A stretch of 64,000 nt of DNA from Aquanectria penicillioides. Taxonomy: Eukaryota; Ascomycota; Sordariomycetes; Hypocreales; Nectriaceae. The position numbers and the translations under genes are program-made. Below are positions 37,060 through 51,162 of this stretch, one piece after another (the stretch's first letter is position 1; each line of letters begins with the position of its first letter). The notes beneath the pieces were generated by a model. That model did no database searches. It was not told the DNA's origin and saw only the letters and a program-made list of their open reading frames with translations. Location of the stretch: the NCBI GenBank assembly GCA_003415625.1, contig PYIU01000003.1:2108001-2172000 (forward strand), in the 5' to 3' direction.

Positions 37060-40000
37060 AATACTAGATCTATCCTTTTAGCTATATTCTTAGCCTATTA
37101 CTTAAGATTAAATTCTTTAGGGCTTTATTAAGTATTAGCTTTATTATTGCATCTATAGGATTATTGCTTTCTTTAATCTATTTAATTTTATTAATCTTTT
37201 ATTATTTATATAATTAATAAAGATCTATTAAATTAATTATTAATCTCTTTTTATTAATTAACTTAAGCTTAATTAAATAATTATAAAGTAAATAAAAGTT
37301 TATATAGATTATTAATAGAATTAATAGTAATTCTATTCTCTTTATAATTATATATAATATATATATAATTATATATTTAAGGTTAAATTTATTAATAAAA
37401 CTATAAATCTTTAATACTAAAATGCTTTTAGTAACTCTTTTGCACTTTATTAATAATTAATAAATAATATTGCTATATATTATAAATGCTTTATCTTTTA
37501 TATATTTTTTATTTATTAATATAATTATATATTTTACTTAAGAATTTAAGTCTTTATTATTTATAAATACTTTATTTATAAAGACTATTAGCTTAATATT
37601 TATTAAGTTAATTACTTTAAAATAAAGATCTTTCTTTTTATTATTTATTTATTAATTAATCTATTAATTAATTTTATAGATATTATCTTTAATTAGTTAT
37701 TATAACTATACTATAATAAAGTAATTGCATATTGCCTTTAATTAATAAATAAAAGCAATATATACTTCTTTTATATATTATTTTATATATTACTATACTT
37801 TATTTTTTGCCTTTTTATTTATTATTATAAGCTTTTTTATTTATTCTTTTTAAATAATTATTATTTATTCTCTTTTTACCTTTATTTAATATCTATTAAA
37901 GTTATTTATTATTTTATTTTCTAAAACTATTTAAGGTTTTACTTTAAAGCTAGCTTTTTAAAGCTCTTTCTTTTTTTTAATTAAGAAAGTATCTATTTTT
38001 AAGTTAAGGGTATTATTAGTCTATAGGCTAATAATGCTAAAGTCTTTACTGCTCTTTATAATTATTAAGTAAAGGTTAAATGCTAATATCTCTATTATTA
38101 ATTTCTTCTTATAGTGGCTATAATATATTATAAACTAATAGACTTTTGCCTCTATAATACTATATAGTAGCTTTATAACCTTTAGAATTGTCCCTTTAGG
38201 GTACTTCTTTTTTAGTTTTTAAGGCAAGTATATTAGCATTAATTAATTTAGTTAGGATTTTAATTATAAATAAGCTTATATAATATTATATAGTATTAGG
38301 TATATTTCTTTCTTTTAGAAGGTTAAAGTAAGGGCTAGAATTAATTATTAGCTATATTATTAAATTATTAGTAATTAAGTAAGGATTTCCCTTTTCTTTT
38401 TATTATTATATCTTTATATAATAAAATAAAACTTTTTATAGAGTATTATTATTATCTTCCTTTTAATCTTATAGACTATTTACAATCTAAAGATATATAT
38501 TTTATAGTATTTATCTTTATTATATTAAATTAGTTTTAGAATATTAGTCTTTAGTAGTAAGTTTAATTTAATATTATTTAATTCTTTAAATGGTTTATTA
38601 AGGCTAATTATTTTTCCTTTTTAATATAGCCTATATATAAATTCTTAATTAGCTACTTCTTTATATATAGTAAAGACCTTTATTCTTTTATTAATTAAGT
38701 AAGTATTATCTAAAATAGAGTTCCTTCTATTAATTAAATAAGCATTATTTAAAATAGAGTTCTTCTTTAGTCTTTTTTATTATTATAGTAATTTAACTAT
38801 AGTAGGCTATAAAAAAGGGTTCTTTTTTAGTCTATCTCTTTATTTTAGTAGTTTTAGTAGGGCATCTTAAGGAATTAAGTTTCTTAAAGGTCTGCCTTAT
38901 TAGTAGGGTTATTTTAGTTTAAAATACTTAAATAATATTAGTATTTTCTTATTTTCCTTTACTAATAGATTCTTAATTACCTTAAGATATTAATAATATA
39001 GTTATACTGCTATTATTTAAAATACTATTAGCCTATTCTTTATATCTACTATTACTTTTAATTTAATTATTTTTAGAACTTTATATAGTCCTTTCTATTT
39101 TTTATTTTCTTAATAGATATAAACTTTACTCTTTAGCTTAAGGGACTGCAATAGGACCTTAATTATATTAAGTCTATTATATATTTTTAGTATATTATTA
39201 ATCTTCTATTTTACAATAAGTTTATATAGCTCTATTATTGCTTTAAGGATTGCATTTATATATTAAAGGGATAATAAGGTTAATAGTAAATCCATTATAA
39301 TTTATAAATAAGTATTAAATACTAATAAGATTAGCATTAATTTATTAGGGCTAGCTATATTATTAACTGCCTTAAAGCTTATTTAAAGGATTATATTTAT
39401 AGATATAGTATCTTAAAGTTTAATCTTTATAATCTTAAATGTATATTATATTAATGTATAATATTATTTAACCTTTTTAATTAATTAATATACTTTAATT
39501 AAAACTTAATAGTAAATAATATCTATTAATTTAGCTTTACTTTTAAATTTAATTACTATAAAATTAATATCTATATTATAAATAATAATATTTAATAGAC
39601 TAAAATAGGTATTAATTTAATATATTTTTAATGCCTTTTAAGTCTCTTTTATTAATATATTTATAAAGAACTATTTTACTTAAAAAGATATTATTGCATT
39701 AATAATATAAAGGATTAGCTAGAAATTTAAATATATTATATTAATAATTACTTTATAGTTAAAGTTATAATTATCTTTTAGTATAAACTTAAATTATTTT
39801 AATGCCTTGCTTTTTATTTAATAGTAGTAATAGAACTTTTTTATTATTTTAATTGCTTTATATTTAATATTATAGCCTGCTTTTATTAATAGCTTATATA
39901 AATATAATATAAATAGATAATTAAAATGTATATAAATATATTATAGTTTAGCTTTATTAAAAAAGCAATTACTGCCTTTTGCTTAATTAAAAAGAACTAT

Positions 40001-42430
40001 AAATATTTTTATTTTTAAATAATTAAAATTCTTTTATTTTTATATATTAATTTATTAATAATATTATTTAAATAGATATTAAAGCAATCTATATCCTTAA
40101 GGTAAAGAAGGAATAGTATTAATATATTTATAATATAAAATAAAACTATTTTAATTAAGGTCTAAACTATTATTATTTTTAGTGAATTGTATAAACTATT
40201 ACTACTAAAGTATATTTTAGCTGCTTTTACTTCCTTTATATTAAGCTTAATTATTAGATCTTTTTATTATAATGCTAAAAATTAATCCTTTTTAGCTATT
40301 AATGCTATTATAGTATTTATATTTAGTATAATGCCTTAAAATACTTTATATAAATAGTAGTTAAGGAAAAATTGCTAGTTTTTGCCTTATTTGCCTTCTT
40401 TCTTATATAAATCTTTAAATTAATACTAAAATGCTTTATCTAAAAGATAGGCTGCAATTAAAAAGTTATTGCTTTTAAACTCTTTATTTATTAAGTATTT
40501 ACTATTATATATATTGTTTTATAGTAGTTTCCCTTTATAGCTAGTTAAGAAAGCTATATACTTTTATATATTATACTTCTTTTTTTATAATCTTTATTCC
40601 TTAAAGTATTAATCTTTAGCTTAATATTTTTTATCTTTTAAGTATTTAATAAAAAAATATTCTTTTTTGCTATATATATAATACTTTTTCTTTTAAAATA
40701 GGCTACTTTAGGCTTAACTATAATTATATTTTTATCTATACTTTTTATTATAGTTATAGCAATAAAATTTACAATTTAAAATATATTAATTTAATATAAT
40801 TATAATTAATTAATATTATAATATTTTAATTAAGGATTAAAATTATAAGTATAATTCCTTAAACTTCTTTATAGAATTAAATAATATAAATATTAATTTA
40901 AAAATATTATAGTATACTTAAATTATATTTATAATCAATTGATTCTTACCTATATAATTAGGGTTAAGTGCTTTTTAGTAAAGTTAAAGCTTATTAAATA
41001 AAGACTATAGGACTTCTATTATATCCTTTTTTTTATATATTTTATTATTCTTTATAATATTAAATATAAAGGAGCTTTAGTCTATATAATAGTATTGCTA
41101 ATTAATCTCTATATTAAAGTGGCTCTTTATTTATTTATATATTTCTATAAAGGTTAGATTGTAGCTAATATAATAAATAAAGTAATTATTTATTTATTTA
41201 TTAAGGATTATTAAAAATAATATATAGAATTAAAATAGTTTTATTTTAATTATTAAGTATATATTAAAGAAATATTAAATCTTATTATTTAAAATATTAT
41301 ATATATCTTCTATATAGTTCTTCTTTTTATTTTATATCTTTATAAAGTAAGTAGCCTTTATTAAATTTAGCTTTTTATTTAAAACCTTAATTAAAGGGAT
41401 TATTTAGTATAATATAGTATTATTAATATTATTCTATATATTTATTTTAAAAGAAAGGGTTATTTATTTTATTAAAATAGTTATACTTATACTGCTTATT
41501 CCCTTACCTTTTCTAAAGGATATTTTTTAGATTAACCTTTTATCTTTAGACTTTATTTGTTTCTTTTTGCTATTATATTCCCTTTTATTATTATTATTAA
41601 ATATAAGGTTCTATAGTTTTAGGGTTAATATTATTTAGAATATTATCTTTTAAATAATAAAGAGTTTTTATTATTATTAATATACTTTTATTTTAAAGTA
41701 TACTTTAAATTTATATAATATATTTTTATTTTAAATTAAAAGCTTCTTTACTTTTAAAAGTTTAATAAAAATAATATTAATCTTTATATTTTTCTTCTCT
41801 ATATAAATCCCCTTATAGTATAGTATATTTTTTAGGCTTCTTTATATAGATATCTTTAGTTAAATAAAGTTATTAATATTTTAGTTTTAAAAGTTCTCTT
41901 TAAAGTCTTTTAATTATTCTTTCTTTAAAAAAGTTATTTTTATTTTATAATTAAGAATATATCTTAAGGCATATATATTATATTTTATTTTTATAGTTTT
42001 TAGTTTCTTTTTAAGTAAATAATAAATATTTATTTAATTAAATAGATTTACTTTTATTTTAGCTATATTAATTAATTTAAGGAATTTAATTCTTTTTTTA
42101 ATTATTAATTAAATTCTATTATTTCTATTTATTTTCTATATAAATATAATATTATATATTATATATTGCTTATTGTTTATTATATTTAGTAATATTATAA
42201 GGTTTTATTAGTATATTATAAGGAAATATTATATATTATAGTATATAATAAAGTATGCCTTAAAGGGTTAATTAAAACTCCTTTAGTATATATTTAAGCA
42301 AATAGTATAAATAGCTTATAGATTATCTTTTTATTAAATTATATATTATAGCATTTAGCTTTATACTTAAGGCATATAAAGTAAGTCTCTTTTAGCTTGC
42401 TATTTTATATTATCTAATAGTAATATTAAT
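37060..42430 (-). pseudogene. Copia-2 gag-pol remnant (fungal copia type)
   Basis: At about 39123-39068 (minus) the frame reads K-V-Y-I-Y-stop-E-N-K-K-stop-K-G-L-Y-K-V-L, the RIP-altered VxVYRE...WxGPYKVL stretch found at the end of the integrase region in a group of fungal copia polyproteins. Further downstream, about 38205-37985 (minus), the frame reads PKGTILKVIKLLYSIIEA, then F-I-I-Y-Y-S-H-Y and I-S-L-stop-T-N-N-T-L. This corresponds to the reverse transcriptase block LxKPLYGIPEAGxHWFxTYHxHH...LQTDDTL, where the catalytic DD has become NN. RNase H would lie between there and the left LTR; gag lies to the right and is not recognisable. The family differs from Copia-1, which has a YVDDI-type motif. 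It is dead. Confidence 0.78.
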
Positions 42431-42433
42431 TAG

Positions 42434-42622
42434 TATTAGTAGGCGGGGTTATTGTATGCAGTGGTTTTATTGTATTTAATTTATCTCTATCTCTCCTCTC
42501 CTCTAGAGGAAGGGTTAAGGCCATCTTCCTTATAGAAGAGCTTGTATCTCTAACAGTTATAAAACCGGACTCCGGCCCCGCACTCTCTATAATGCCTGCA
42601 TTATAATATAAAGGAACTAACA
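42434..42622 (-). repeat. Copia-2 5' LTR (right)
   Basis: The less altered of the pair, with CG kept (ccggccccgcac). It ends CTAACA, then the actat duplication. The minus-strand open frame at 42426-42623 is simply this unmutated LTR read through and is unlikely to be a gene. Confidence 0.9.
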
Positions 42623-43146
42623 ACTATTATATTAATTAAAAAAAAAAGAAGCCTAAATTAATTAAAGTAGCTATTATTACTATAGTAATAATAGTTATTA
42701 TAGTAATAGTAATTTTATTAATAAGTCTTTCTTTAGAGGTTATATTAGTCTTAAAGGGAGGGCAAGAGTATATTTTATATATATTAATATAGATTTAAAA
42801 TACCTTTTAAATTGCTTTAAAAAGATAAAATAAAACAATTTTAATAATAGCTTTATAGGCTTTTTTATCTTTATTAATTATAAGGCTTTTATTAGCTTTT
42901 ATTACTTTATTTATTTTAGGTATATTGCTATATTAGCTAATAGTAAAAAGGGGGTTATATTAGCTATTTTTAATACTATATCTTTCTAAATTAATAACTA
43001 TTAAAAGGGCTATAGTATTAGCACTATACTCTTAATGCACTATTATATTTAGGGGTAGCCTAGCATAAGGAATCGATTGATTATAGTTTTAAATATTTTA
43101 GAGGTAGTTTAGAATAGCTATAAGCAGTTGTAAGTTTAAGAGCCTT
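42623..43146 (-). mobile_element. Minus-strand LINE-A, 5' end
   Basis: Reverse complement of 58446-58975. The 5' untranslated region (43020-43146) keeps some CG and CA sites, including aatcgattgatt. The LINE 5' end lies at about 43143, where similarity with 58442 onward stops. This is the same LINE start, within about 10 bp, as in the right-hand copy, so both are probably full-length insertions. Confidence 0.78.
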
Positions 43147-45335
43147 TTTTTAATATATAATTATTATAGTTTATATTATTTATATATTATTAATCTTAAG
43201 GAAGTTTAATTAATTCTTTAGTATATATAGAATATAATATTAAAATAGATTATTTTTATATTCTTTTTATAATATCTAAAGCTTATAGATTTTAATAATT
43301 ATAATTTTATTTATATTTAAATATTTAAAAGATGCTTAAAAAAAAGGGAGTTTTTAAAAAATAGTTAAAAGGTTAATTAAAATAAATATTAAAGTAAAAG
43401 TTAAAATAAAGGTTAAAGTAAGGGTTAAGAAAATAGTTTAGGTAATAGTTAAAATAATAATTAAAAAGTTAATTAAAGGGATTACTTAAAAGATAATTAT
43501 AATAATATTATATATATATATATATAAATATATAAAAGTATATATATAAATATAAATATATATAAATATTAAGGTCTTAAATAGTATATATAAATAAATA
43601 TATTAATAGATTTATTTAATAAAGAATAAATTAAAATTAAGCTATAATTTATAAATAAAATAATAAATATAAAGGGAAATAGATAAATAAAGGATTAAAT
43701 AGGCATTATAAGCTAAAGGGAATAAACCTATCTATCTTTTTATTTATAAGATTTTATTATATAGAGTTATAATAGTTATTAATTTATATTTTTAATTAAT
43801 ATTAAAATAGTAACTATCTCTACCTTTATTATATATTTAACTATAAAATAAAGGTCTTAAATAGAATAGTAATAATGCAATTATAATAAAGTATTATTAC
43901 TTAAATATAAATTAAGTTTAAATTAATAAAAGGTTTTTAATATATTTATATTAGTAAAAGTATAATACTAATATAAAATTTTTTTTTATAAATATAATTA
44001 AAAGTTAATAAAAAAATAAAAAGCTTAATTAAAGTAATTATTATATTTTAAAGTACATTTAGTATTTATTATTAATTTTTAAGATTATAAAATATATATT
44101 AGCAATTATTAAAAAAGTAAGTATATAAAATATTATATAAAATTGCCTATAGATTTAATTATAATAAAGTATATAAAGTATATATAAACTATTATAATTA
44201 GTATTTTTGTATTATTTTAATAAGAATATTTAAGTAAATCTATATATATATAGGCGCCTTTATATATATATATATATATATATAAATATAAATAAGTATA
44301 TATAGGCATATATAGTAGCGCTAGTATAGTTTTAAAGTATAATAAAAAAAGATATATATATATATATATAAAGAAAGAGAGAGAGATATATAATACCTAT
44401 CTATTAAAATTATTATAGATCTTAATTGTTCTATTAATAAATAAAGGTTATATTTATATAGCTATTATATTAATAATTAATAAGAAAAATAATAGTAATA
44501 ATATATATTAAAATATTCTTTTATTAATAAAATTAAATATTATAATATTAAGTTTAATATAAAAAATAAAGATATAGTAATAGGGCAATTTAAAAGCAAT
44601 TTTATAGCCTTAAAAAGAGTTATTATTAAAGTTATATCTTAATACTATTAATAGTGCTTTAAGTAGTATAGGCATTAAAGAATTAATACTATTTAAAGCT
44701 ATTATTATTAGTGCTTTTAGGCTAAAAAAGCAAAAATCTTTTAGGGTATTAGTTTTATATTTAAACTAAAGCTAAAAGTAAAATTAATAAAAGAGATTTT
44801 AATAAGATTAATATAATAAAGTTTACAATTAAATATAATTTATTTAAGCTAAATTTAATTAATTTTAGCTTATTTAACTTTAATTAAATTATATTTAAGT
44901 AAATAAAAGCTATTATTTAATAAATTAATATTAAGTTCTTTTTTTTTAAAATAAATATAAATAAATTAAATTATAATATATTTAATATAATTAATTAATT
45001 TAATTAAAAGTTTATAAAAAATAAATAAGCATTTAATAAGCTTAATTAATATATATTTATTTCTTAAAGTAAAAAAGTATTAATAGTATAGAACTTTTAC
45101 TATATACTTTATAATAAAATTATAATATTAATATAAATATATAAAATATATTATTATAAGTTCTTAAAGGTTAAACTAAAGAAGATTTAATAGGCTATTT
45201 AAATAAAGTAAAAAATAAATAATATATTATAGTTTAGCTATATATTATTTTTTTATTTTATATACTTTCCTTTAGGCTAGCTAATTATAGCTTATAAGGA
45301 TTACTTTATTTAACTTAAAAGGCATAAATTAACTA
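43147..45335. mobile_element. Inverted Heli-F copy, middle part including part of module C
   Basis: 43147-~44435 is the reverse complement of about 53836-55205 of copy 2; ~44440-45335 is the reverse complement of about 52585-53475, inside module C. Compared with copy 2 about 360 bp are missing at the join near 44435, which removes one edge of module C. The piece ends at aaattaacta, where Heli-F copy 2 begins; its continuation is at 57163. Confidence 0.75.
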
Positions 45336-45367
45336 TGCTCTTTAAAGAACTTGTTCTAAAAGAGACC

Positions 45368-45520
45368 TATTTGGCGCCGGCTCCAACTACCCTACTCACC
45401 CCCCCTCCCCTCCCCCTTATGCGCGTGTGTGTGCGTGCATTATTATAAGGCTGCAGTTAGTCGGTCGGTCAGTCAGTCGGTTGGTTGGGTGGTTATAGGC
45501 TAGAGTTATAGGCTAAGGAT
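45368..45520. other. GC-rich island at the left end of Heli-F copy 2
   Basis: The same island as 745-895: ggcgccggctcc, a C-rich tract, gcgcgtgtgtgtgcgtgc, and (cggt)n at ~45470-45485. Slightly more transitions than in copy 1 (gcag for gcgg, cagt for cggt), although the rest of copy 2 is less mutated than copy 1. Confidence 0.8.
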
Positions 45521-48500
45521 AAAAAATTATATATAAGTTATATAAATATTATATAATAAAAAGCATAAATATTATATAATTTTTATATAATTTTATATAA
45601 CCTAACTTTCTCTTTACCTATTTAATTGATTATTATAGGGTCTTAACTCTTAAGGAGGTATTTAAAACCAAATTATATAATAGGCCTCTTAAGGGGTTTA
45701 TATATATATAATACTGCATAATATAAATAGTAAACCTTCTGCCTTTTAAAATAGGCAATCTCTATTTTAATAAATAGTAAATATTAAGCTGCTTTTAGTA
45801 TTAAGCTAAAGGTTTTAGTAATTTAAGTTATTTTATTTAATTGCCTCTTTTAATGCTTTATGCTTATAGCTTTCTATAGTTTTAGCTTCTTACTCTATAT
45901 TTTATATATATATTTAGCTTTAATAATTAAAAAAGAAAAAAAAAAAAGGACCCTTAAGTTCTATATAGCATATAGTTTAAATAGTATAAAAAACTATAAT
46001 CTTTTTATTATAAATTTTAAATAAATGCAAAAGCTATTTTATAATAACTATTTTTATATTCTTTATATTATTTATATTATTATTACTACTATTAATAGTA
46101 ATAATAGCAGTAATAGTAATTATCTTATAGCTTAATTAATTTACCTATTACTTTAATGTATAGGCTTAATTTACTATCTTTTTATTTAGCTAATTAAGCT
46201 TAGCTTTAGCCTTTACTATATTTTATAGAATTGCATTACTAATTATATCCCTTTTCTTTATCTTTATTAATAGTATAATATTATTTAGCAATTAGTATTA
46301 TAATAGCTATATATATAAGCTATAGGGATTGCACTTTAATTGCATTATAGCATTAACTCCTTTTTTTTTACTATTATTCTTGCCTAAAACTATATAGCTA
46401 CTATAAAGCTTAAAACTAGCCTTAATTAGCATTTAACTTTATACCTTATAGTTAGTATAGGTAAAGGTAATAGTATAAGGTAGACCCTTTTATAATACTT
46501 TATGCTTTTACTATAGCCGCTTCTTTACTATTAAGTCAATCCTTTTGCTTAATAGCATTAGTATTAATATGCCTTTAGGCAGGCCCATAAGGTTATAGCC
46601 CTTTATTAAGTCTATTAATAGTATAATAGCTACTAAAGGGCTAAAGTAAATAATAATATTATTTAATACCTATTAGCTATAATGCTTTAGATTAATTGTA
46701 ATATAGATAGCTATATAGCTTATACTATTAACTACCTTAAGGCCTTAATGCTTATTCTCTATTATTACTATTAGTATGCTAGGGATATATATAAATATAG
46801 TTAATATAGGGATCTTATTATTATTGCCTAAATCTAGAATTATAGTTGCCTTTATTTATATAGAATAACTATAATTGCTCTTTACCTAAATATACTTAAA
46901 TAGGAAGATATATAATAGCTTTTATATATACCTTTAGAAGGCTAAGGCTGCCTTTATATTAAGGTTTTAATAGTTTTAGTTTAATAGTATAACTATAGAG
47001 ATATTTATCTTTTATAGGATTTTATGCTTTAATTAAAAGCAATAGCTATTAAGTATATTAATATTAGTGCAATCTTAGGTCTTTATATAAATGCAATGCA
47101 ATAAAGCAAGTAGCTTAAGGTCCTTAGCAATATAAACCTATTCTTTAAGCATTACTACTATTATAAACTTCTTTTATAGTATATATACTTTATTATAGTT
47201 CTATTTATATAGGTTTTTATTTTAGTTCTATAGGAATTTATTGCTACTTAATAGAAATGTTTTATTTATAATTGGCCTAAACTAATAAAAGTTACTATAA
47301 AATAGAATAATAAAAATGCCTTTAAAGCTTTTATTAAAGTGCTTAATTAAGTAATAAAGCTTATTATTAATCTTTAGTAGTATATTAGCCTTAAGTATAC
47401 TAACTTTATTAATAATAAGCACCTATCTATCCCTTTATAATACCTATATAGGTTTATTTACTACTTACTGCTAGTTAATTAACCTTTTGCTTATTATACT
47501 ATAGTTCTATTGCAATAATAATAAAGACCTATTAATAGTAAGGCTATAAGTTAAATAGATAGTAATGCTATTAATGCTTACTGCTACTATACCTAATATA
47601 GTAATTACTAGTAGCTAATATAGTATGCCTTACTTAATAAAGAGCTTTATTATTGCCTTAATTACTTAAGACTTATCTATACTGCCTTTACTGCTAAAGA
47701 ATTAGTATAGTTACTAAAGGCATTTATCCCCTTAATATTAAAACTGCTAATAGTATTGCTATTGCTTTCTATAAGCTAAATATACTAATAGATTAATAAA
47801 AAGGCAATAGCTTATTGCTTATTAAGTGTAAACTATAAAGCAATATCCATTTTAAAGGTTATAACTATAGATATAAATGCCTACTTAATTATAACTATAG
47901 GATTATATAATAATAATAATGCTACTTTCTTTACTGCTCCTACTACTATTTTAATACTTCTTTTTCCTTCTTTTTTTTCTTTATCTACCTTTTATATACT
48001 TTAAATCTAATGCTTTATTGCTTTTAATAGCCTTAACTGCTAAGCCTTAATAGCTATAATTTTACTTAAATTAAGCATTTAGGTCTGGCTGCTATTAGTA
48101 TTGCTATTTCTTATAAATATTAAATCTTTTCCCTTTTCTTCCCCTTACTGCCTAATGCCTTCCTTTAGATCTTTACTCTCCTTTTCCCTTTTTATTATAC
48201 CTTAAAGCTTAATGAGATTGTAAAGTATTAAAGCTAGCTCCTTTAATCCTACTATAATTTAATTACTACTAGCTACTATTTAAATAATATTAATAAAATA
48301 TATAATTTAGCTAAGGTTATTGTTCTAAAACCTATTAGTATTATTATTATTATTACTATTATCTTTATTATAGCAGTCTTTATCTTCTTTATGCAATTTG
48401 CTACTATTTATAGCTATTTTAATATCCCTTAATATAGATGCCTATTACTATATATCTTTTTAAGTATTTTAGGCTAATTGCTTTAATAATTAAATATTAT

Positions 48501-50124
48501 TTATAAAAAAGAAGATCTATTTTAGTATATTTTATTTCTGCCTATTTTAAGTAGTAATTGCATTTATATTGCTTAATAATAACTTAAATATAAAGCAATA
48601 CTATAGTATAAAGAGGCTAAGATATTAGACTACTGCCTTAAGAAATTCCTTAAATATTAATATTAATTAATTAATTAATTAATTAATTAATTAAGCTTTA
48701 AAAATAAAGGCATTATATAATAACCCTCTTTTTATAGTATATTAAGTATAATAAAATATATTTTAGCTTACCTTTAATAGTATTGCTTTTTATTTTATTT
48801 CTTTTTATTAATAAAGTTTAGGCTAAAGTAGCCCTTAATGGATATAATTAAATGCATTTTATATTAATATAAAAACTATATCTATTTATTTAAAAAGGGG
48901 CATTTAGGCTTAAAAGAAATGCTAAAGTCTTTAGCATTATAGCATAACTTTTTATACTAGATATAGATAAGGGTAGTATAATTATATAAGCAAATATCTT
49001 AAAAGATCTCTTTATAGTATAGATATATATCTAAAGCTATAACCTTTTTCCTTTACTCCTTAATATAAATATTAAAGCTAAATTAATTATTACTATCTTT
49101 AAGCTAGCTAATCTCCTAAAGATATAGCTACTTTCTTAATATAAGCCAATATAGCTTATTAATATTAAAATATATTTAATAACAATTATATAAAAGCTTT
49201 ATTAAATATTCTAAAAGATAAGCAATTACTTTAACTTTTAATAGTGCTTAATCTATAAAAATGCAATTAATTACCTTTATAAAGAATTAATAAGTCTTAT
49301 TTTCCTTTATATTATTAATATTAATACTAGCATTAATATTAGTATTAGCATTAATATAAGTATTGCTACTATTATTTTACTATTTAATAGATCTATTGCC
49401 CTTTTAACTGCTAATATTATTTATATAAGTATTAATATAAATATAGATACTATTACTATTATTATTAATACTATTTACTAAAATGCAAAAAGGTATAGGC
49501 ATAAATGCAAATATAGGTATAGCTTTAGCTATTTATATTTTAATCCCTTTTTTTAATATAAAAAGGTGCTTTATAGCTATAACTATTTGCTTTTAGATTA
49601 AATCCTTTACCTTTATTATATAATTAATTAAATAATAGATTAAGGATAAGCCATAAGATTGCATTACAATAAATATTAAGTTATAATTATATTGCAATTT
49701 TATAGCTATTAATTTATTTTAGCAATTTATAAATATATAGAATTGCTTAATAGAGAGGACTTCCTTTTTATTAAACTCTATTCTCTTTATTAATTATTTA
49801 AGGAATTTAAACCAGTATATATCTTGCTATTATTGCTATTAATTTAGGTTTCTATTCTAAAGTGTATATTTAGTATATATAGCCTTATACTTATAAATTT
49901 AAGATAATTTTATATAAAAGTTTGCCTTTTTATTAAATATTGCTAATAGCTTTATTATATTATTAATTAGAGTTAATATATTAAATATAGCTATCCTTTA
50001 TTTTATAATAACTTAAAATAATAGCTTATTAAGGTTCTATACTCCTATAGTATATAAAATGCTCTATATTAGTAAATTTAATATATATAAAAGGAAATTA
50101 TAATAGCCCCCCTTTTTATTAATA

Positions 50125-50125
50125 C

Positions 50126-50184
<59 letters not shown>

Positions 50185-50213
50185 CTTATTTATTTATTTT
50201 TTTATTTATTTTA
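50125..50213. repeat. (TTTA/TTAT)n tetranucleotide run
   Basis: About 22 units, the expanded counterpart of 5542-5587 in copy 1. Confidence 0.88.
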
Positions 50214-51162
50214 CTTAATACTTTTTATTATCTATATATATATACTATATGCAATTATATAGAAATAAAACCTTATTTATTTACCTTATAAAAAATACTA
50301 TTTAAATATTAAATAATATTCTCTTAATATACTTTATTGCTTTTTAAAAGATTGTTTCTATTTATACTAAAAAGCAAGCTAAGGTTTATACTTCTATATA
50401 GCTAAATTAAACTATATATATAAAGCAAGCTGCATTAATTGGTTTTAATAGTAGTAAAATAGTAATTTACTTAACTAAAAACTAACTTTTTGCTAACTTT
50501 AATATAATGCTTTAAGAATAAAGATAACTTGCAATAAAAGTAAATAGCTAAACTTATTAAATCTAATATTAATAAGTACTTTCTCTTTTTACTATTATTA
50601 AAACTAGCTAAAAATAGCTTAATAATATTCTTATTATACTATTAATATCCTATAAGCTATAGCTTAATAAGATTTATAATATTATTTAAATTAATAGTAA
50701 ACTAAATTGCTAAAAGATTATATTTAATAATTAATAATTTAATCTTTTATTATATATTTAATTAAGACTTATAAAATATAAATTGCTAAAAACTATAGGT
50801 TAAAATAGATTAAATTAGCTCTTTTATATACTTATCTTCTATTATTCTATACTTCTTAAGGTTAATTTTAGCTGCTTTTATCCTTTTAGCTATTATCTTC
50901 TTTAATAGCCACTTAATCTTTTAAAAGGAGCCCTTTTTTATACTTATTATACTTACTCTTTAATTCTATAATTGTACTATTATATTAAAAACTAAAAAAG
51001 AAAATATTTAATAGCATATAATGCAATTACTATATTAATAGAGAACTATCTTTGCCTATATCTTTAATATTAGGTCTTAAAATATAAAAGTAGCTTTTAT
51101 ATTGCTATTTTAATTATTACTATTATTATTGCTATTATTATTGCTATTATTATTATTTTTAT

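Larger units (their letters stand above)
36846..42622 (-). mobile_element. Copia-2: complete Ty1/copia LTR retrotransposon, minus orientation
   Basis: Flanked by 189-bp LTRs (36846-37034 and 42434-42622) and a 5-bp target duplication actat (36841-36845 and 42623-42627). Removing it restores the LINE-A sequence seen at 100-125. Read on the minus strand, the right LTR is the 5' one; a purine-rich stretch (minus strand aaaaagaagg, ~37040-37049) lies next to the left LTR as the polypurine tract. Pol traces run on the minus strand. The LTRs differ only by about 15 transitions. Confidence 0.9.

Noticed and set aside
42426..42623. Open frame of 65 codons on the minus strand with normal amino-acid composition
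   Set aside because: It coincides almost exactly with the Copia-2 LTR; it is open because the LTR escaped RIP, and the other LTR does not keep the frame.
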